Counted from the stretch's first letter, positions 59,001-62,744 are shown. The stretch: DNA of 64,000 bases from Gari tellinella (GCA_922989275.2 OV277868.1:46560216-46624215), one strand, 5' to 3'. The notes: generated by a model not told the origin, from the sequence alone. Made by a program: numbers and translations.

Positions 59001-61887
59001 AGAACCGTGGGATAGGTAAAGTCTGTTATCAGAACCTATGTATTTGACATTGATTTTATACATATTATATATCTCCTTGTAGTAGATACCTTTATTTATG
59101 AAAAAAATTGACGCCTATGTCAGTCTTAAGTGTAGATACATACAGTAAAATCTCTAACGACCACGAAGTTGTGTTAATTATAAGATCAGACGTCGAGTAA
59201 TTTAAACTGGGCCGTGCCATGGCAAAACCAGTCTTATTGTATTGCAACATTGTACAGACCAAGCAACATTGTCACCACAGGCGCTGAATGTGAGTTTTGT
59301 CTACACTACCCAATACCGTATATATCATTATCGCTACACAAAATGCCTAAAGTCCCATTGTGTTTTCAGACCTTTTCATAATGTCTGAAATACAATAACG
59401 GTTAATAATAATGTTTGAACATTCTAATGGGCCAAACTGATCTATGAAATGATGAAGACGGACCTAAATCACCAAAAAGGGCGATTTAAAATCATAACAA
59501 ACCGAAAATAGAGCGTCTGCCATAAACCTTACCACACGGCTTAGTATCACGTGATACAGCCGGAGTCAACATCACCGTGTGCAACCGCAATTACCTTCGA
59601 CGGTCGATCCATCAGTCAGTTAGACTATCACACTTTTTTGTCCGCTCTCTAACTCAAATATCTTTTATCCGATCTTCCACAAACTTGCTGAAAATGTTCA
59701 TTGATATAAAATCAAGGTTTAGTTTGATTACTACTAAAATCGCATAAGGTGTTTTTGAGTTATTGCCTGTTAATTTATAAAAAATGACTGTTTCAGTCAT
59801 TTTTGCACTCTAAAACAAACAATTTTTATCGGATATTCACCAAACATGCTGAAAATATTTATTCATATAAAATTCAGGTCTAGTTTGATTATTACTAAAA
59901 TCGCATGTGGCATACCTACGTTTTTGCCCTTTATGTATGAAAAAATGACTGTTTTCAGCAAGGTTTGCTCTCTAACACAAATACGTTTTATTGGATCTTC
60001 ACCAAATTTGCTGAAAATATTTATTGATATAATATCAAGGTTTAGTATGATTACTACTAAAAGCGCGTAAGGTATATCTAAGTTATTGCCTGGCTATTAA
60101 TGAAAAATGACGATTTCAGTCACTTTTTGCACTCTAACACATACAGTTTTTATCGGATATTCATTAAACTTGCTGAAAATGTTTAAGTATATAAAATTTA
60201 GGTTTAGTTTGATTATTACAAAAATCGCATGTGGCATATCTGAGTTTTTGCCCTAAGCTTTATGTATTAAAAAATGACTGTTTCAGCATTTTTCAGCAAT
60301 AACTCAGACATGCCTTATGCGATTTTGCTAGATATTGAACCTGACCTAGATTCTATACTAATAAACATTTGTAGCAAGTTTGGTGAAGATCCAAAAAGAA
60401 ATGTTTGAGTTAGAGAGCGGACAAGGCTGAAACAGTCATTTTCAGCAAGCTCACGGTATACATTCTCTATAGTTTATTTGACCGTTTACCCACAGCGAAA
60501 GATATGTACACGTTGTTATTGAATCTCATAGTGTTTAAAACAACCGTTTTATGCAGGTTTCTCAAAAGCACAATGCGGCTTAAGATGCATGTGTATGTCA
60601 AACAGTAAATCAAGACAAGCAGTCGTGTCTTTGACGCGGCGGTTGGCCTTGATCCACACTGTATGTACAGTGGAGAATCTGTTATTCTTTCCCAATAAAC
60701 GCGTTTAAGCTAAAACTATTATTTGCAGTGCAAACAGTTTGGAGCCAGATCAGACACCGGGTAACCCGGCGTCTGATCAGGCTCCAAACTGTTTGCCACC
60801 AAGATAAACAAGAATTATCAGAATTGTCCAAAAGTTGTTCTTTTCTACGTTTTAGTGCTTTGTGTTTGCGTACGTTTGCGTTTAAACGGGAAAGTATAAC
60901 AGATTCTCCACTGTATGTAATGTAATAAGTCAGAGTTTCAGTCAACTGTTTGCAAATCCCTGCCTAACACGTATACCTGACGATGTTATACGGCGATGAA
61001 AGAGTGACAAAATACTTTAATGCCATGGAAAACACTGTTTTCACAAAGAAGATTGGACGTTGGTGGTAACCCCTTCACTGCCTTACCCAGAGTACAATGG
61101 CTATTTGCTAACAGTTTGCACCTATACCAGACGCTGCGTTACACAGCGTCCTTATCAGGATCCAAACTTTTTGATACTCATTTCAATATTTCCTCTTTGA
61201 ATCAAAATACATGTACCTAAAATTTACATTTGAGAAATAAAGGCAGGCGACAGTTGGTTAAAATTTAATGACGTCATGGCAGTGAAGGGATTAACCTCTT
61301 CTCGACTACGTTATCGTTTGCATCAAAATTGTCTTCTGTTTATATTTGTCTACCCTAGACGTTAGACATTTTGGCTGAAGTAACATTTAATATGATTTAC
61401 ACACAGTTTGTACCCTGAACAGACAATGAGCTACTCGACGTCTGATCTGGATGCCAACTTATTGTAAATGTCACTGTACATTAGAACCTCTAGAGTACGA
61501 CCGCTAAAACGAATGCTAATTGATTGTATTAGGAACGATGACAGCTTAAACCAAGGTAACAGTAAAACAGAAAGCTCATAAAGGAGCTTTCTGTTTTACT
61601 GTAACCTTGCTTTAATCAGTCACCTGTCGTAAACAACTAATACTTTACACAGTTTTGAGGTCATAATAGAGAGGTTTCACTGTAGTTTGGTTTAGACATT
61701 GAAAAACGTTAAAGGTCAACGGTGGAATGAACATACCATCAACGTTCCAAGCTCCCTCTGTTTGGAAGGCAGAAGTTGCAGCTCCCCATGCAAACACATC
61801 TCCAAACTCCCCTTCACCAGTACACAGCACTGCCGAGAGTGTCAACTGAGCGACAAACAACACATGAAGGAAACTTCTTACAGCCAT
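19831..61887 (-). CDS. Two-domain GH1 beta-glycosidase, lactase-phlorizin hydrolase-like (16 exons)
   Basis: Sixteen exons join in frame through GT-AG introns into 2,841 bp: 946 codons plus stop. Residues 1-23 form a signal peptide, so the product enters the secretory pathway. GH1 domain 1 spans about residues 28-469 and domain 2 about 482-935. GH1 enzymes hydrolyse beta-glycosides by a retaining mechanism with an acid/base Glu (in T-F-N-E-P) and a nucleophile Glu (in I-T-E-N-G). Domain 2 has both: E642 in TFNEAF (Pro changed to Ala) and E850 in ITENG, plus YHWDLPQ and GLNHYT. Domain 1 keeps E183 (TIHEP) but has D371 in VFDKG at the nucleophile position, YENDLP for YHWDLP, and no NHYT, so it is probably inactive or altered. 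The tandem GH1 layout resembles lactase-phlorizin hydrolase and klotho proteins, but no membrane anchor is seen after residue 935. The start ATG has A at -3 and G at +4. A plausible role is extracellular or digestive glycoside hydrolysis (inferred). AATAAA on this strand near 19124-19129 is a possible poly(A) signal. Confidence 0.9.
20387..20571 (-). CDS. GH1 gene exon 15 (domain 2, nucleophile Glu)
   Basis: Encodes residues 817-878: [17 protein letters not shown], then [13 protein letters not shown] with nucleophile E850, and [13 protein letters not shown]. Acceptor TTTCAG, donor AAGG|GTAAGT. Confidence 0.93.
20752..21002. mobile_element. MITE-E copy
   Basis: TTAACCCTATACCCCATAGCC to GGGGTAATGGGTTAA; perfect hairpin GAATGCGCCTTAAGGCGC. 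GH1 intron 14. Confidence 0.88.
21090..21218. mobile_element. MITE-B copy, hairpin core lost
   Basis: TTAACCCCTTTACTGTTTTAC to GGATAAGGGTTAA. GCAAACAGTTTG remains on the left only. Confidence 0.6.
21236..21481 (-). mobile_element. MITE-A copy 5, at GH1 exon 14 donor
   Basis: Full length. TA at 21234-21235 and 21482-21483. The exon 14 donor GT is at 21489-21490, so the element begins at about intron base 8. Hairpin variant GCCGCGTAACGCGGC. Confidence 0.92.
21491..21617 (-). CDS. GH1 gene exon 14 (domain 2)
   Basis: Encodes residues 775-816: [16 protein letters not shown], with the conserved N-H-Y-T. The phase-2 donor CCCAC|GTTAGTA is the only nearby site that keeps frame with exon 15. The TA target duplication of a MITE-A copy follows directly, so the element starts at about intron base 8. 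Acceptor TTTCAG. Confidence 0.9.
21804..23444 (+). CDS. LINE reverse transcriptase, uninterrupted frame (CR1/L2 group)
   Basis: The 546-residue frame has about 45 leading residues that come from the host MITE-F. The RT follows: [68 protein letters not shown] with the catalytic Asp pair, and [10 protein letters not shown] in the C-terminal part, ending [14 protein letters not shown]. These motifs fit the CR1/L2/Rex1 group. There are no internal stops, so insertion is fairly recent, but the endonuclease is absent and autonomous activity is unlikely. Confidence 0.88.
   Translation: MLYLFSLHTVEPRLSRTRLSRKYPYFKVRTRLSRVLTLKHGNVRLSPIPTWLLKLCLDELLPSLTKTVNSSLESAYVPKEFKKSHVRPLLKKPDLDTNDLKNYRPVSNLPFLSKVLEKVVDKCIESHLTTNNLHEQHQSAYRKHHSTETALLKVQNDILQYLDKNEITILVMLDLSAAFDTIDHETLLNRLEQDFKIIGNQLKWMTSYLTDRYQTVAVDGELSAPVQMKYSVPQGSVLGPKNYILYTKPVGSICRNHQLDHHFYADDSQLYLSFKPKDTSCQQEALLKVEGCLKDIVSWMHQNMLKLNTDKTEVILFHSKKFNVPGDFHVQVGNSKIKPSVCVKNLGARLDSQMDMTQHINAVCRSGYSQLRQIGHIRQYLSPEATKTLINSLVTSKIDYCNSLLYGIPQSSLCKLQRVQNTAARIITRTPRYNHITPVLKDLHWLPVQHRIGFKILTLTYKAMCNDSPRYIVNMLDVYKPRRELRSATKSVSLVVPRSRLVMFGDRSFMHAAPKLWNSLPSDIRDASSVAVFKKHLKTHYFNICY
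21827..21944. mobile_element. MITE-F left part, split by the LINE
   Basis: TACAGTCGAACCACGATTATC, then inverted pair CCCGTATTTCAAAGTT / AACTTTGAAACACGGG around GCGGCTAAGCCGC. The matching right end is at 24780-24852. Confidence 0.8.
21945..24768 (+). mobile_element. CR1/L2-group LINE, 5'-truncated, nested in a MITE-F
   Basis: It contains a long RT frame (next entry), a 3' UTR with three imperfect copies of a segment around AAGAAGCCATTTGCTTCGTT (about 23580-24000), an ATCT microsatellite (24651-24672) and a 3' end GCGCTATATAAATCTGGTAT followed by AAT-rich sequence, as seen at many CR1/L2 ends. The endonuclease is missing. The two halves of a MITE-F copy lie on either side. It sits in GH1 intron 13 in antisense orientation. 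Confidence 0.85.
24780..24852. mobile_element. MITE-F right part, split by the LINE
   Basis: GTTCGAGTTAAGCGAAATCG to GAAGTTCGACTGTA, complementary to the left terminus at 21827. Confidence 0.8.
24946..25158. mobile_element. MITE-B copy
   Basis: TTAACCCTTATCCTGCGG to GCAAAGGGTTAA. Perfect hairpin around CGCCGCGTTACGCGGCG with arms CAAACAGTTTGGATCC / GGATCCAAACTGTTTG. Confidence 0.85.
25515..25600. mobile_element. MITE-G left-end fragment
   Basis: AGTGTTCCCTCCCTACAACG and CAACGACTCCCTCC. Confidence 0.5.
25612..25747 (-). mobile_element. MITE-A right-half fragment
   Basis: From GGTCAAAACTGTTTGTCACTC to CCTCCACTG; the left half is replaced by a MITE-G fragment (25515-25600). Confidence 0.7.
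25756..25964. mobile_element. MITE-D copy
   Basis: TACAGTAGAACCTCTCTATT to AGAAGTTCTACTGTA; hairpin GAAAGCTCCTACAGGAGC. It ends 28 bp from the GH1 exon 13 donor. Confidence 0.85.
25995..26234 (-). CDS. GH1 gene exon 13 (domain 2)
   Basis: Encodes residues 695-774: [14 protein letters not shown], then [20 protein letters not shown] and [15 protein letters not shown] (R-L-P-x-F-T-x-x-E block). Acceptor CCACAG, donor AAAG|GTTAGC. A MITE-D copy ends 28 bp inside the downstream intron. Confidence 0.92.
26338..26543. mobile_element. MITE-D copy
   Basis: TACAGTAAAACCTCTGTATT to GAGGGGTTTTACTGTA; hairpin GAAAGCTCATACAGGAG. Confidence 0.85.
26914..27159 (+). mobile_element. MITE-A copy 6
   Basis: Full length, TA-flanked, GH1 intron 12. 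Confidence 0.92.
27271..27519. mobile_element. MITE-B copy
   Basis: TTAACCCTTTTATGATC to GAGTGAAAAGGTTAA. Hairpin CGCCGCGTTACGCTACG flanked by GTCAAACAGTTTTG and CAAACTGTTTGC. Confidence 0.8.
27552..27797 (-). mobile_element. MITE-A copy 7
   Basis: Full length, TA-flanked, GH1 intron 12, 30 bp from a MITE-B copy. Confidence 0.92.
28130..28830 (+). repeat. Foldback element, left arm
   Basis: Starts with two inverted ~300-bp segments built on GTCAAAACTATT and GGCCGATAGGCC, then runs through AATAACACAGTGTTTG to TCTCAATGATTATAGTATTA. Confidence 0.75.
29289..29480. mobile_element. MITE-H copy
   Basis: AGGGCTCCAGATAACGG to TTACCTGGAGCGCTG; internal CATTCGGTGCTGAAATGAGT. Inside the foldback element. 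Confidence 0.75.
29493..29703. mobile_element. MITE-B copy
   Basis: TTAACCCTTATTCTGCTG to GCACAGGGTTAA; same hairpin. It interrupts the flank of the ~160-bp array element. Confidence 0.8.
29780..31515. repeat. ~160-bp tandem array inside the foldback element
   Basis: AGCAAGTTTGGTGAAGATCC and close variants recur near 30350, 30511, 30671, 30816, 30979, 31138, 31299 and 31460 (mean step about 160 bp). Other landmarks per unit are GTGTTAGAGAGCAAAA and GGGCAATAACTCAGATATGC. The first one to two units (29780-30060) face the opposite way. Confidence 0.85.
32168..32379. mobile_element. MITE-F copy
   Basis: TACAGTCGATCTTCGATAGG to ATCGTCGAAGTTGTATTGTA; hairpin TGGTGGCTTTGCCACC. Inside the foldback element. 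Confidence 0.78.
32650..33226 (-). repeat. Foldback element, right arm
   Basis: Reverse complement of the left arm with small indels. The palindromic outer part is at 32990-33226. Confidence 0.75.
33629..33994. mobile_element. MITE-G copy
   Basis: ACTCTCCCTCTCTACAACAAC to GCCGTTGTAGAGAGGGAGT; hairpin CAGACGCCGCGTTACGCGGC. It ends 42 bp from the GH1 exon 12 donor. Confidence 0.78.
34038..34221 (-). CDS. GH1 gene exon 12 (domain 2, acid/base Glu)
   Basis: Encodes residues 634-694: [18 protein letters not shown], then [20 protein letters not shown]642 is the acid/base glutamate. The usual following Pro is Ala. Acceptor TTCCAG, donor CATG|GTAAGA. The next intron (about 7.8 kb) holds the foldback element and MITEs. 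Confidence 0.92.
34418..34626 (+). mobile_element. MITE-A copy 8, hairpin collapsed
   Basis: 209 bp. The hairpin is cut to TTTGGAGCTCCAAA: the loop-proximal part of the stem is lost symmetrically. TA flanks intact. Confidence 0.9.
34851..35050. mobile_element. MITE-B copy
   Basis: CTCTGCCTTAGTACGAG to GTGGCAGTGAAGGGGTTAA; hairpin half-eroded (GCGCGGCGTCTGATC). Confidence 0.65.
35048..35299. mobile_element. MITE-E copy
   Basis: TTAACACATGACTCCATAAA to TATGAGGTAATGGGTTAA; hairpin GAATGAGCATTAAGGCGC. GH1 intron 11, 44 bp from the exon 11 donor. Confidence 0.85.
35345..35602 (-). CDS. GH1 gene exon 11 (domain 2)
   Basis: Encodes residues 548-633: [35 protein letters not shown] and [13 protein letters not shown]. 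The His-Trp pair that contacts the -1 sugar is intact, unlike in exon 3. Acceptor TTTCAG, donor CGA|GTAAGT. Confidence 0.93.
36121..36312. mobile_element. MITE-H copy
   Basis: CAGGGCTCCAGATAAGAG to CTCTTATCTGGAGCCCTG, a perfect 18-bp TIR; about 192 bp. Internal TTAAACCCTATGGT / ACCATAGGGTTTGG pair. Confidence 0.85.
36315..37025. other. GH1 intron 10, no feature seen
   Basis: No frame, TIR or hairpin that I can support. Confidence 0.5.
37027..37183. mobile_element. MITE-B-like copy, short
   Basis: TTAACCCATTTGCCTGGTC to CACACATGGTTTAA; left hairpin arm eroded. Confidence 0.6.
37644..37771 (-). CDS. GH1 gene exon 10 (domain 2)
   Basis: Encodes residues 505-547: [12 protein letters not shown], then [19 protein letters not shown], the standard GH1 second block. 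Acceptor TTTCAG; donor AAA|GTGAGA. A MITE-E copy begins about 22 bp upstream of the acceptor AG. Confidence 0.9.
37796..38047. mobile_element. MITE-E copy
   Basis: TTAACACTTCCCCCGCCC (eroded TIR) to GAAGTAATGGGTTAA; hairpin GAATGCGCCTTAAGGCAC. It starts 22 bp from the GH1 exon 10 acceptor. Confidence 0.82.
38357..38794. mobile_element. MITE-D copy split by MITE-A copy 9
   Basis: TACAGTAAAACCTCTCTAGT to AGTGAGGTTTACTGTA around the nested element. The right hairpin arm is shortened. Confidence 0.85.
38499..38744 (+). mobile_element. MITE-A copy 9, nested in a MITE-D
   Basis: Full length. It sits at TA inside the MITE-D copy at 38357-38794 (in CAATTATA|CAACAAATGAGCC). Confidence 0.92.
39032..39274. 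mobile_element. MITE-B copy next to GH1 exon 9
   Basis: TTAACCCTTTCATTACC to GAGTGACAGGGTTAA; hairpin CGCCGCGTTACGCGGCG. It ends 12 bp from the exon 9 donor GT. Confidence 0.8.
39289..39393 (-). CDS. GH1 gene exon 9 (start of domain 2)
   Basis: Encodes residues 470-504 and restarts the GH1 fold: [20 protein letters not shown]. Acceptor TTATTAG, donor GACG|GTAAGG. A MITE-B terminus lies about 12 bp inside the intron. Confidence 0.9.
39443..39515 (-). mobile_element. 3' tail of a CR1/L2-like LINE or partner SINE
   Basis: On the minus strand it reads AGAGTGCTATATAAATCTGG followed by (AAT)n, the same end as the LINE at 24690-24768. Only the last ~70 bp are present, which indicates extreme 5' truncation. 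Confidence 0.65.
39520..40375. other. GH1 intron 8, no feature seen
   Basis: AT-rich intronic sequence. Confidence 0.5.
40381..40626 (+). mobile_element. MITE-A copy 10
   Basis: Full length. The left flank is CA, not TA; the right is TA. Hairpin loop mutated to CCGGCTTTCCAGGCG. Confidence 0.9.
40758..41612. mobile_element. MITE-K: 855-bp Tc1/mariner-type element, ~75-bp TIRs
   Basis: The left end CAGGGTGTTTTATAATTAATG and the reverse complement of the right end (CAGGGGTGTTTCATAATTAA) pair over about 75 bp, reaching the shared ACATGTGTGATATATC. TA flanks both ends, as after Tc1/mariner insertion. Internally, ACCTAAATGACCCC and GGGGTCAATTAGGT form a second inverted pair. No transposase frame. 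Confidence 0.8.
41961..42214. mobile_element. MITE-C copy
   Basis: TTAACCCTTTGAACCCTAG to GGGAGGAAAGAGTTAA; hairpin GGGCTCCGAAAGGAGCCC inside GAAGACCCTGATCAGA. Confidence 0.85.
42286..42532 (+). mobile_element. MITE-A copy 11
   Basis: Full length (247 bp), TA-flanked, 70 bp right of a MITE-C copy. Confidence 0.92.
42935..44292. repeat. Tandem array of a hairpin element (~5 units, ~263-bp period)
   Basis: Five units at about 42935-43130, 43199-43391, 43458-43652, 43720-44021 and 44092-44292 start like ACAGTGTTATCCCTCTTGAG and end like GTCGCTGTTGAGGGGTAGTA. Each has a central hairpin such as CAGAAAGTTCC/GGAACTTTCTG. The 60-70-bp spacers also match one another, so the whole unit was tandemly duplicated. 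Unit 4 has a second hairpin and is longer. Confidence 0.8.
44300..44519 (+). mobile_element. Possible LINE 3' end
   Basis: AT-rich sequence ends in AATAAAATGTTTCAATCTC followed by TTGAATCTTGAATC, the short tandem tail usual for non-LTR elements. No coding remnant is visible. Confidence 0.4.
44656..45064. mobile_element. MITE-D copy split by MITE-A copy 12
   Basis: TGTACCTCTCTATTGC at the left, AATAAAGAGGTTTTCTGTA at the right. Right hairpin arm largely missing. Confidence 0.75.
44799..45044 (-). mobile_element. MITE-A copy 12, nested in a MITE-D
   Basis: Full length, inside the MITE-D copy at 44656-45064 at the TA of CGTAATAGAGAGG. Confidence 0.92.
45332..45544 (-). CDS. GH1 gene exon 8 (end of domain 1)
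   Basis: Encodes residues 399-469: [22 protein letters not shown], then [10 protein letters not shown] and [10 protein letters not shown]. This is the C-terminal GH1 block (V-x-G-Y-F...E-W...x-Y-G-x-Y-x-V-x-F). It closes domain 1 with a short linker to domain 2. Donor CAAG|GTAAGA. Confidence 0.9.
45606..45846. mobile_element. MITE-C copy
   Basis: TTAACTCTTTCAACACC to GTGCTGAAAGAGTTAA; perfect hairpin GGGCTCCTATAGGAGCCC. Confidence 0.85.
46296..47329. mobile_element. hAT-like non-autonomous element
   Basis: It begins CAGGGGCGTAGCTTGGCC, and the reverse complement of its end begins CATTGGCGTAGCTTCC. CAGGGGCGTAGC is a common hAT terminus. ATTAC lies directly outside both ends (46291-46295 and 47330-47334). 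Two internal segments repeat: TCTAGGGGGGTCCGGGGGAG near 46340 and TACTAGGGGGTTCGGGGGTA near 47070. No transposase frame is present. It lies in GH1 intron 7, close to exon 7. Confidence 0.75.
47410..47573 (-). CDS. GH1 gene exon 7 (domain 1, altered nucleophile)
   Basis: Encodes residues 344-398. [16 protein letters not shown] aligns with the GH1 block K-Y-x-N-P-x-I-Y-I-T-E-N-G. The nucleophile Glu position is taken by D371 and Asn by Lys, with one extra residue before it. Acceptor TTTTAG follows a weak pyrimidine tract (GGTTTAG); donor AGAG|GTTAGG. Confidence 0.85.
47752..48150. mobile_element. MITE-J copy, with internal duplication
   Basis: ATTCTAACACACCTCGACC onward. TAACGTNTTAACGTGACGTCAT occurs twice (47830 and 47960). 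It ends near TTTTATCGTGCAATAAAACAC and GTCGTTGAGATGTTGG. In GH1 intron 6. Confidence 0.65.
48374..48491 (-). CDS. GH1 gene exon 6 (domain 1, degenerate)
   Basis: Encodes residues 305-343. It starts [16 protein letters not shown]. Active enzymes have D-F-x-G-x-N-H-Y-T here, so the Asn-His-Tyr-Thr set is lost. The exon is shorter than its domain 2 counterpart (118 against 127 bp). Acceptor TTGTAG, donor ACAG|GTATGC; ends in phase 2. Confidence 0.85.
48795..48882. repeat. AAT/AAC microsatellite
   Basis: Two AAT-rich blocks around ACAATAGTGACTTTATTTT, the left one with AAC units. Confidence 0.8.
48881..49893. mobile_element. ~1-kb DNA element with ACCACCATTATTCGAACAC TIRs
   Basis: ACCACCATTATTCGAACACC near the left end is matched by CGAATAATGGTGGTA at the right, with a second ATTTAGGTGTTCGA inside. 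The interior has no long frame. About 30-bp direct copies (around ACAATAGTGACTTTATTTT) lie outside both ends at about 48831 and 49911. Confidence 0.6.
50280..50495 (-). CDS. GH1 gene exon 5 (domain 1)
   Basis: Encodes residues 233-304: [14 protein letters not shown], then [20 protein letters not shown]. These match the GH1 blocks G-x-x-G-I-x-L-x-x-x-W-x-x-P and F-x-x-G-W-F-x-x-P-x-x-x-G-x-Y-P. Acceptor TTACAG, donor CAAA|GTAAGC; ends in phase 1. Confidence 0.9.
50552..50681. mobile_element. MITE-I copy
   Basis: TTATAAAGTATTTGAAATGAG to CTAAAACTCTTTATAA, inner pair AAGCATTTGATTGGTT / ACCAATCAAATGCTT. In GH1 intron 4, 57 bp from exon 5. Confidence 0.7.
51215..52177 (+). pseudogene. LINE APE endonuclease, broken
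   Basis: [13 protein letters not shown] (about 51222) is the N-terminal APE motif. After a frameshift come [37 protein letters not shown] and [18 protein letters not shown] (the G-D-x-N and S-x-x-D-Y blocks). An in-frame stop at 51479-51481 splits it, and another closes it at 52175. Confidence 0.85.
52400..54610 (+). pseudogene. LINE reverse transcriptase with Asn/Asp-rich linker, broken
   Basis: The frame runs through an Asn/Asp-rich stretch (52573-52692) into [50 protein letters not shown] and [11 protein letters not shown]. It shifts frame near 53285 into GVKQGDQCS and LFVN-type sequence with [13 protein letters not shown]. It breaks again near 54270, after which [20 protein letters not shown] and a Cys-containing tail ([18 protein letters not shown]) follow. 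The catalytic box reads FADD. Confidence 0.85.
55051..55266. mobile_element. MITE-E copy
   Basis: CCATTACCCCTTAGCCTG at the left; hairpin GAATGCGCCTTAGGGCGC; right end eroded after CAGTGGAGGCATAAATC. Confidence 0.8.
55358..55532 (-). CDS. GH1 gene exon 4 (domain 1, acid/base Glu)
   Basis: Encodes residues 175-232, including [20 protein letters not shown]183 aligns with the GH1 acid/base glutamate of T-F-N-E-P, with F-N changed to I-H. Acceptor TTGCAG, donor CATG|GTAAAT; ends in phase 1. Confidence 0.9.
56056..56307 (-). CDS. GH1 gene exon 3 (domain 1)
   Basis: Encodes residues 91-174: [17 protein letters not shown], then [13 protein letters not shown] and EEAGGW. In active GH1 enzymes the middle block reads LYHWDLPQ. 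Here His and Trp of the -1 sugar subsite are replaced by E138 and N139. The acceptor AG lies 2 bp from a MITE-A insertion, which provides the upstream pyrimidine tract. Donor AGG|GTAAAT. Confidence 0.9.
56314..56559 (-). mobile_element. MITE-A copy 13, at GH1 exon 3 acceptor
   Basis: Full length. TA at 56312-56313; acceptor AG at 56308-56309. The left terminus is the variant CAGTAGAGAAAACGATATTC, which on the gene strand gives GTTTTCTCTACTGTACCAG as pyrimidine tract plus acceptor. Confidence 0.92.
56609..56785. mobile_element. MITE-F copy, degenerate
   Basis: TACAGTTAAACACCGATTTC, inverted pair CCGTATTTCAAAGTTAAAAC / TTTTAACTTTGAAATACAG, then TTCAACTTCAGTG. Confidence 0.7.
56915..57080. mobile_element. 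MITE-C fragment, inverse
   Basis: TTAACTCGTTCATCCCTG, AACAATTCAAATTTTC, then GGGAGCTCTCTGATCAGTG and CATTGTTTGCAAAGGAC. Confidence 0.55.
57125..57345. mobile_element. MITE-B copy, degenerate
   Basis: Hairpin remnant GATCCTGATCAGACACC/GTTTGATCAGGCTCC, then ATGACGTCATCG and AAAGGGGTTAA. Confidence 0.6.
57684..57929 (+). mobile_element. MITE-A copy 14
   Basis: Full length, TA-flanked, GH1 intron 2. Confidence 0.92.
58300..58390. repeat. Perfect inverted repeat beside GH1 exon 2
   Basis: GTTGACTAAAATAATATGACG pairs with CGTCATATTGTTTTAGTCAAC around a short CTCGCCAAGGCTCG loop. It lies 50-130 bp inside intron 2. Confidence 0.75.
58441..58559 (-). CDS. GH1 gene exon 2 (domain 1)
   Basis: Encodes residues 51-90, including [10 protein letters not shown] and [17 protein letters not shown], which match the GH1 block S-I-W-D-x-F...A-C-D-x-Y-x-x-x-x-x-D. 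Acceptor CCACAG, donor GCG|GTAAAT. Ends in phase 0. Confidence 0.9.
59210..59345. mobile_element. Partial copy of the 16947-17182 element
   Basis: GCCGTGCCATGGCAAAACC to ATCGCTACACAAAATGCC match the earlier element without its hairpin. The missing hairpin type appears alone at 60597-60662. Confidence 0.55.
59640..60440. repeat. ~160-bp tandem array, second copy, inverted
   Basis: CACCAAACTTGCTGAAAATG variants recur near 59685, 59838, 60000 and 60165 in inverse orientation, with one forward unit at 60290-60430. Flank sequence AAACAACCGTTTTATGCAGG (60541) is the reverse complement of the left flank of the array at 29125, so both derive from one element type. Confidence 0.8.
60597..60662. repeat. 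Lone hairpin, same type as 17104-17178
   Basis: GTCAAACAGTAAATCAAG / CTTGATCCACACTGTATG enclose GTGTCTTTGACGCGGCGG. Confidence 0.55.
60668..60913 (-). mobile_element. MITE-A copy 15
   Basis: Full length, TA-flanked, GH1 intron 1. Confidence 0.92.
61070..61293. mobile_element. MITE-B copy
   Basis: AACCCCTTCACTGCCTTACCC to GACGTCATGGCAGTGAAGGG; eroded hairpin CAGACGCTGCGTTACACAGCG. Confidence 0.75.
61476..61684. mobile_element. MITE-D copy
   Basis: TGTACATTAGAACCTCTAGAG to AGAGAGGTTTCACTGTA; hairpin GAAAGCTCATAAAGGAGC. In GH1 intron 1, 50 bp from exon 1. Confidence 0.8.
61737..61887 (-). CDS. GH1 gene exon 1 (signal peptide, start of domain 1)
   Basis: Encodes residues 1-50 plus one base. 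It opens with [19 protein letters not shown], a typical signal peptide, then reaches [17 protein letters not shown], the N-terminal GH1 signature (F-x-W-G-x-A-T-x-A-x-Q-x-E-G). The donor reads GATG|GTATGT. A MITE-D copy ends 50 bp inside the intron. Confidence 0.9.
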
Positions 61888-62560
61888 CTTTGTTACAAGT
61901 GCTTCATTAGGCTAAACAGGTATACAGCTCACTCGAACTCTGTACAACAACTTCGTTGCTCCGGTTCTGGTTTATCGGGATACGACGGGGATTTCCGGCG
62001 ATCTGAAATATTAAAGTTCGGAGCACTTCGGTTATTCCCGAGAACATAAGAATATTGCCATATTGTTGGAGAGTTAAGAAGTATTCCGATTGAGACCGCG
62101 TCCCGTATCACCTCTACTACCAGCCCAACCCAGTGACAGTCTACCTCGTGATTGCTTGAGACGACTTTATAGACATTTGAAAACAGTGTGCATCCAGATT
62201 ACTTACCGAGTAACTGTTATAAGGATCAATATTGTATTATTACAATCGTTAGACTATATCAAAAGCAAAACAAATCTAAGTAATCATGTTAAAATATTAC
62301 AGATGACCATTTTCTCTGTTAGATAAAAGTTTTGCATGTGAAGGGCAAACTTGTAAATCTTCTATAAGTCCAATGTTTGGTAACGGAAATATTCGGTGCA
62401 CCAAGATATGTCAACATTGACAAACTCGTGATATTAATAAGACAGATGATTGTGAAACACTAACTATTCTCATGTCCTAGTTTATGTCTTACTGGTATGC
62501 ATTTTAACAATTTTCATACAGTAGAGATGACATTATTCTTTCAAATTAAATGCATTTGTG
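61888..62560. other. Upstream region of the GH1 gene
   Basis: It should hold the 5' UTR and promoter. No TATA box or initiator could be assigned. No repeat is recognised in the first 650 bp, in contrast to the repeat-dense introns. Confidence 0.4.
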
Positions 62561-62566
62561 CTTACA

Positions 62567-62741
62567 GCAGAGCACCAGATATGCGTAGTTTTTCAAAAAC
62601 TAAAATCATTATTTCTGAACTAAACCCAATGGTGTCACTACTCATTAGAATCGTCTCGAAGTAACACAATAGGATTTGGTGCTGAAATGAGTGAGAAAAT
62701 GTTTGATTTGTTGAAATAACTACCTCTTATCTGGAGCCCTG
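62567..62741. mobile_element. MITE-H copy
   Basis: CAGAGCACCAGATATGCG (eroded) to CTCTTATCTGGAGCCCTG. A divergent MITE-A follows directly. Confidence 0.75.
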
Positions 62742-62744
62742 TTA

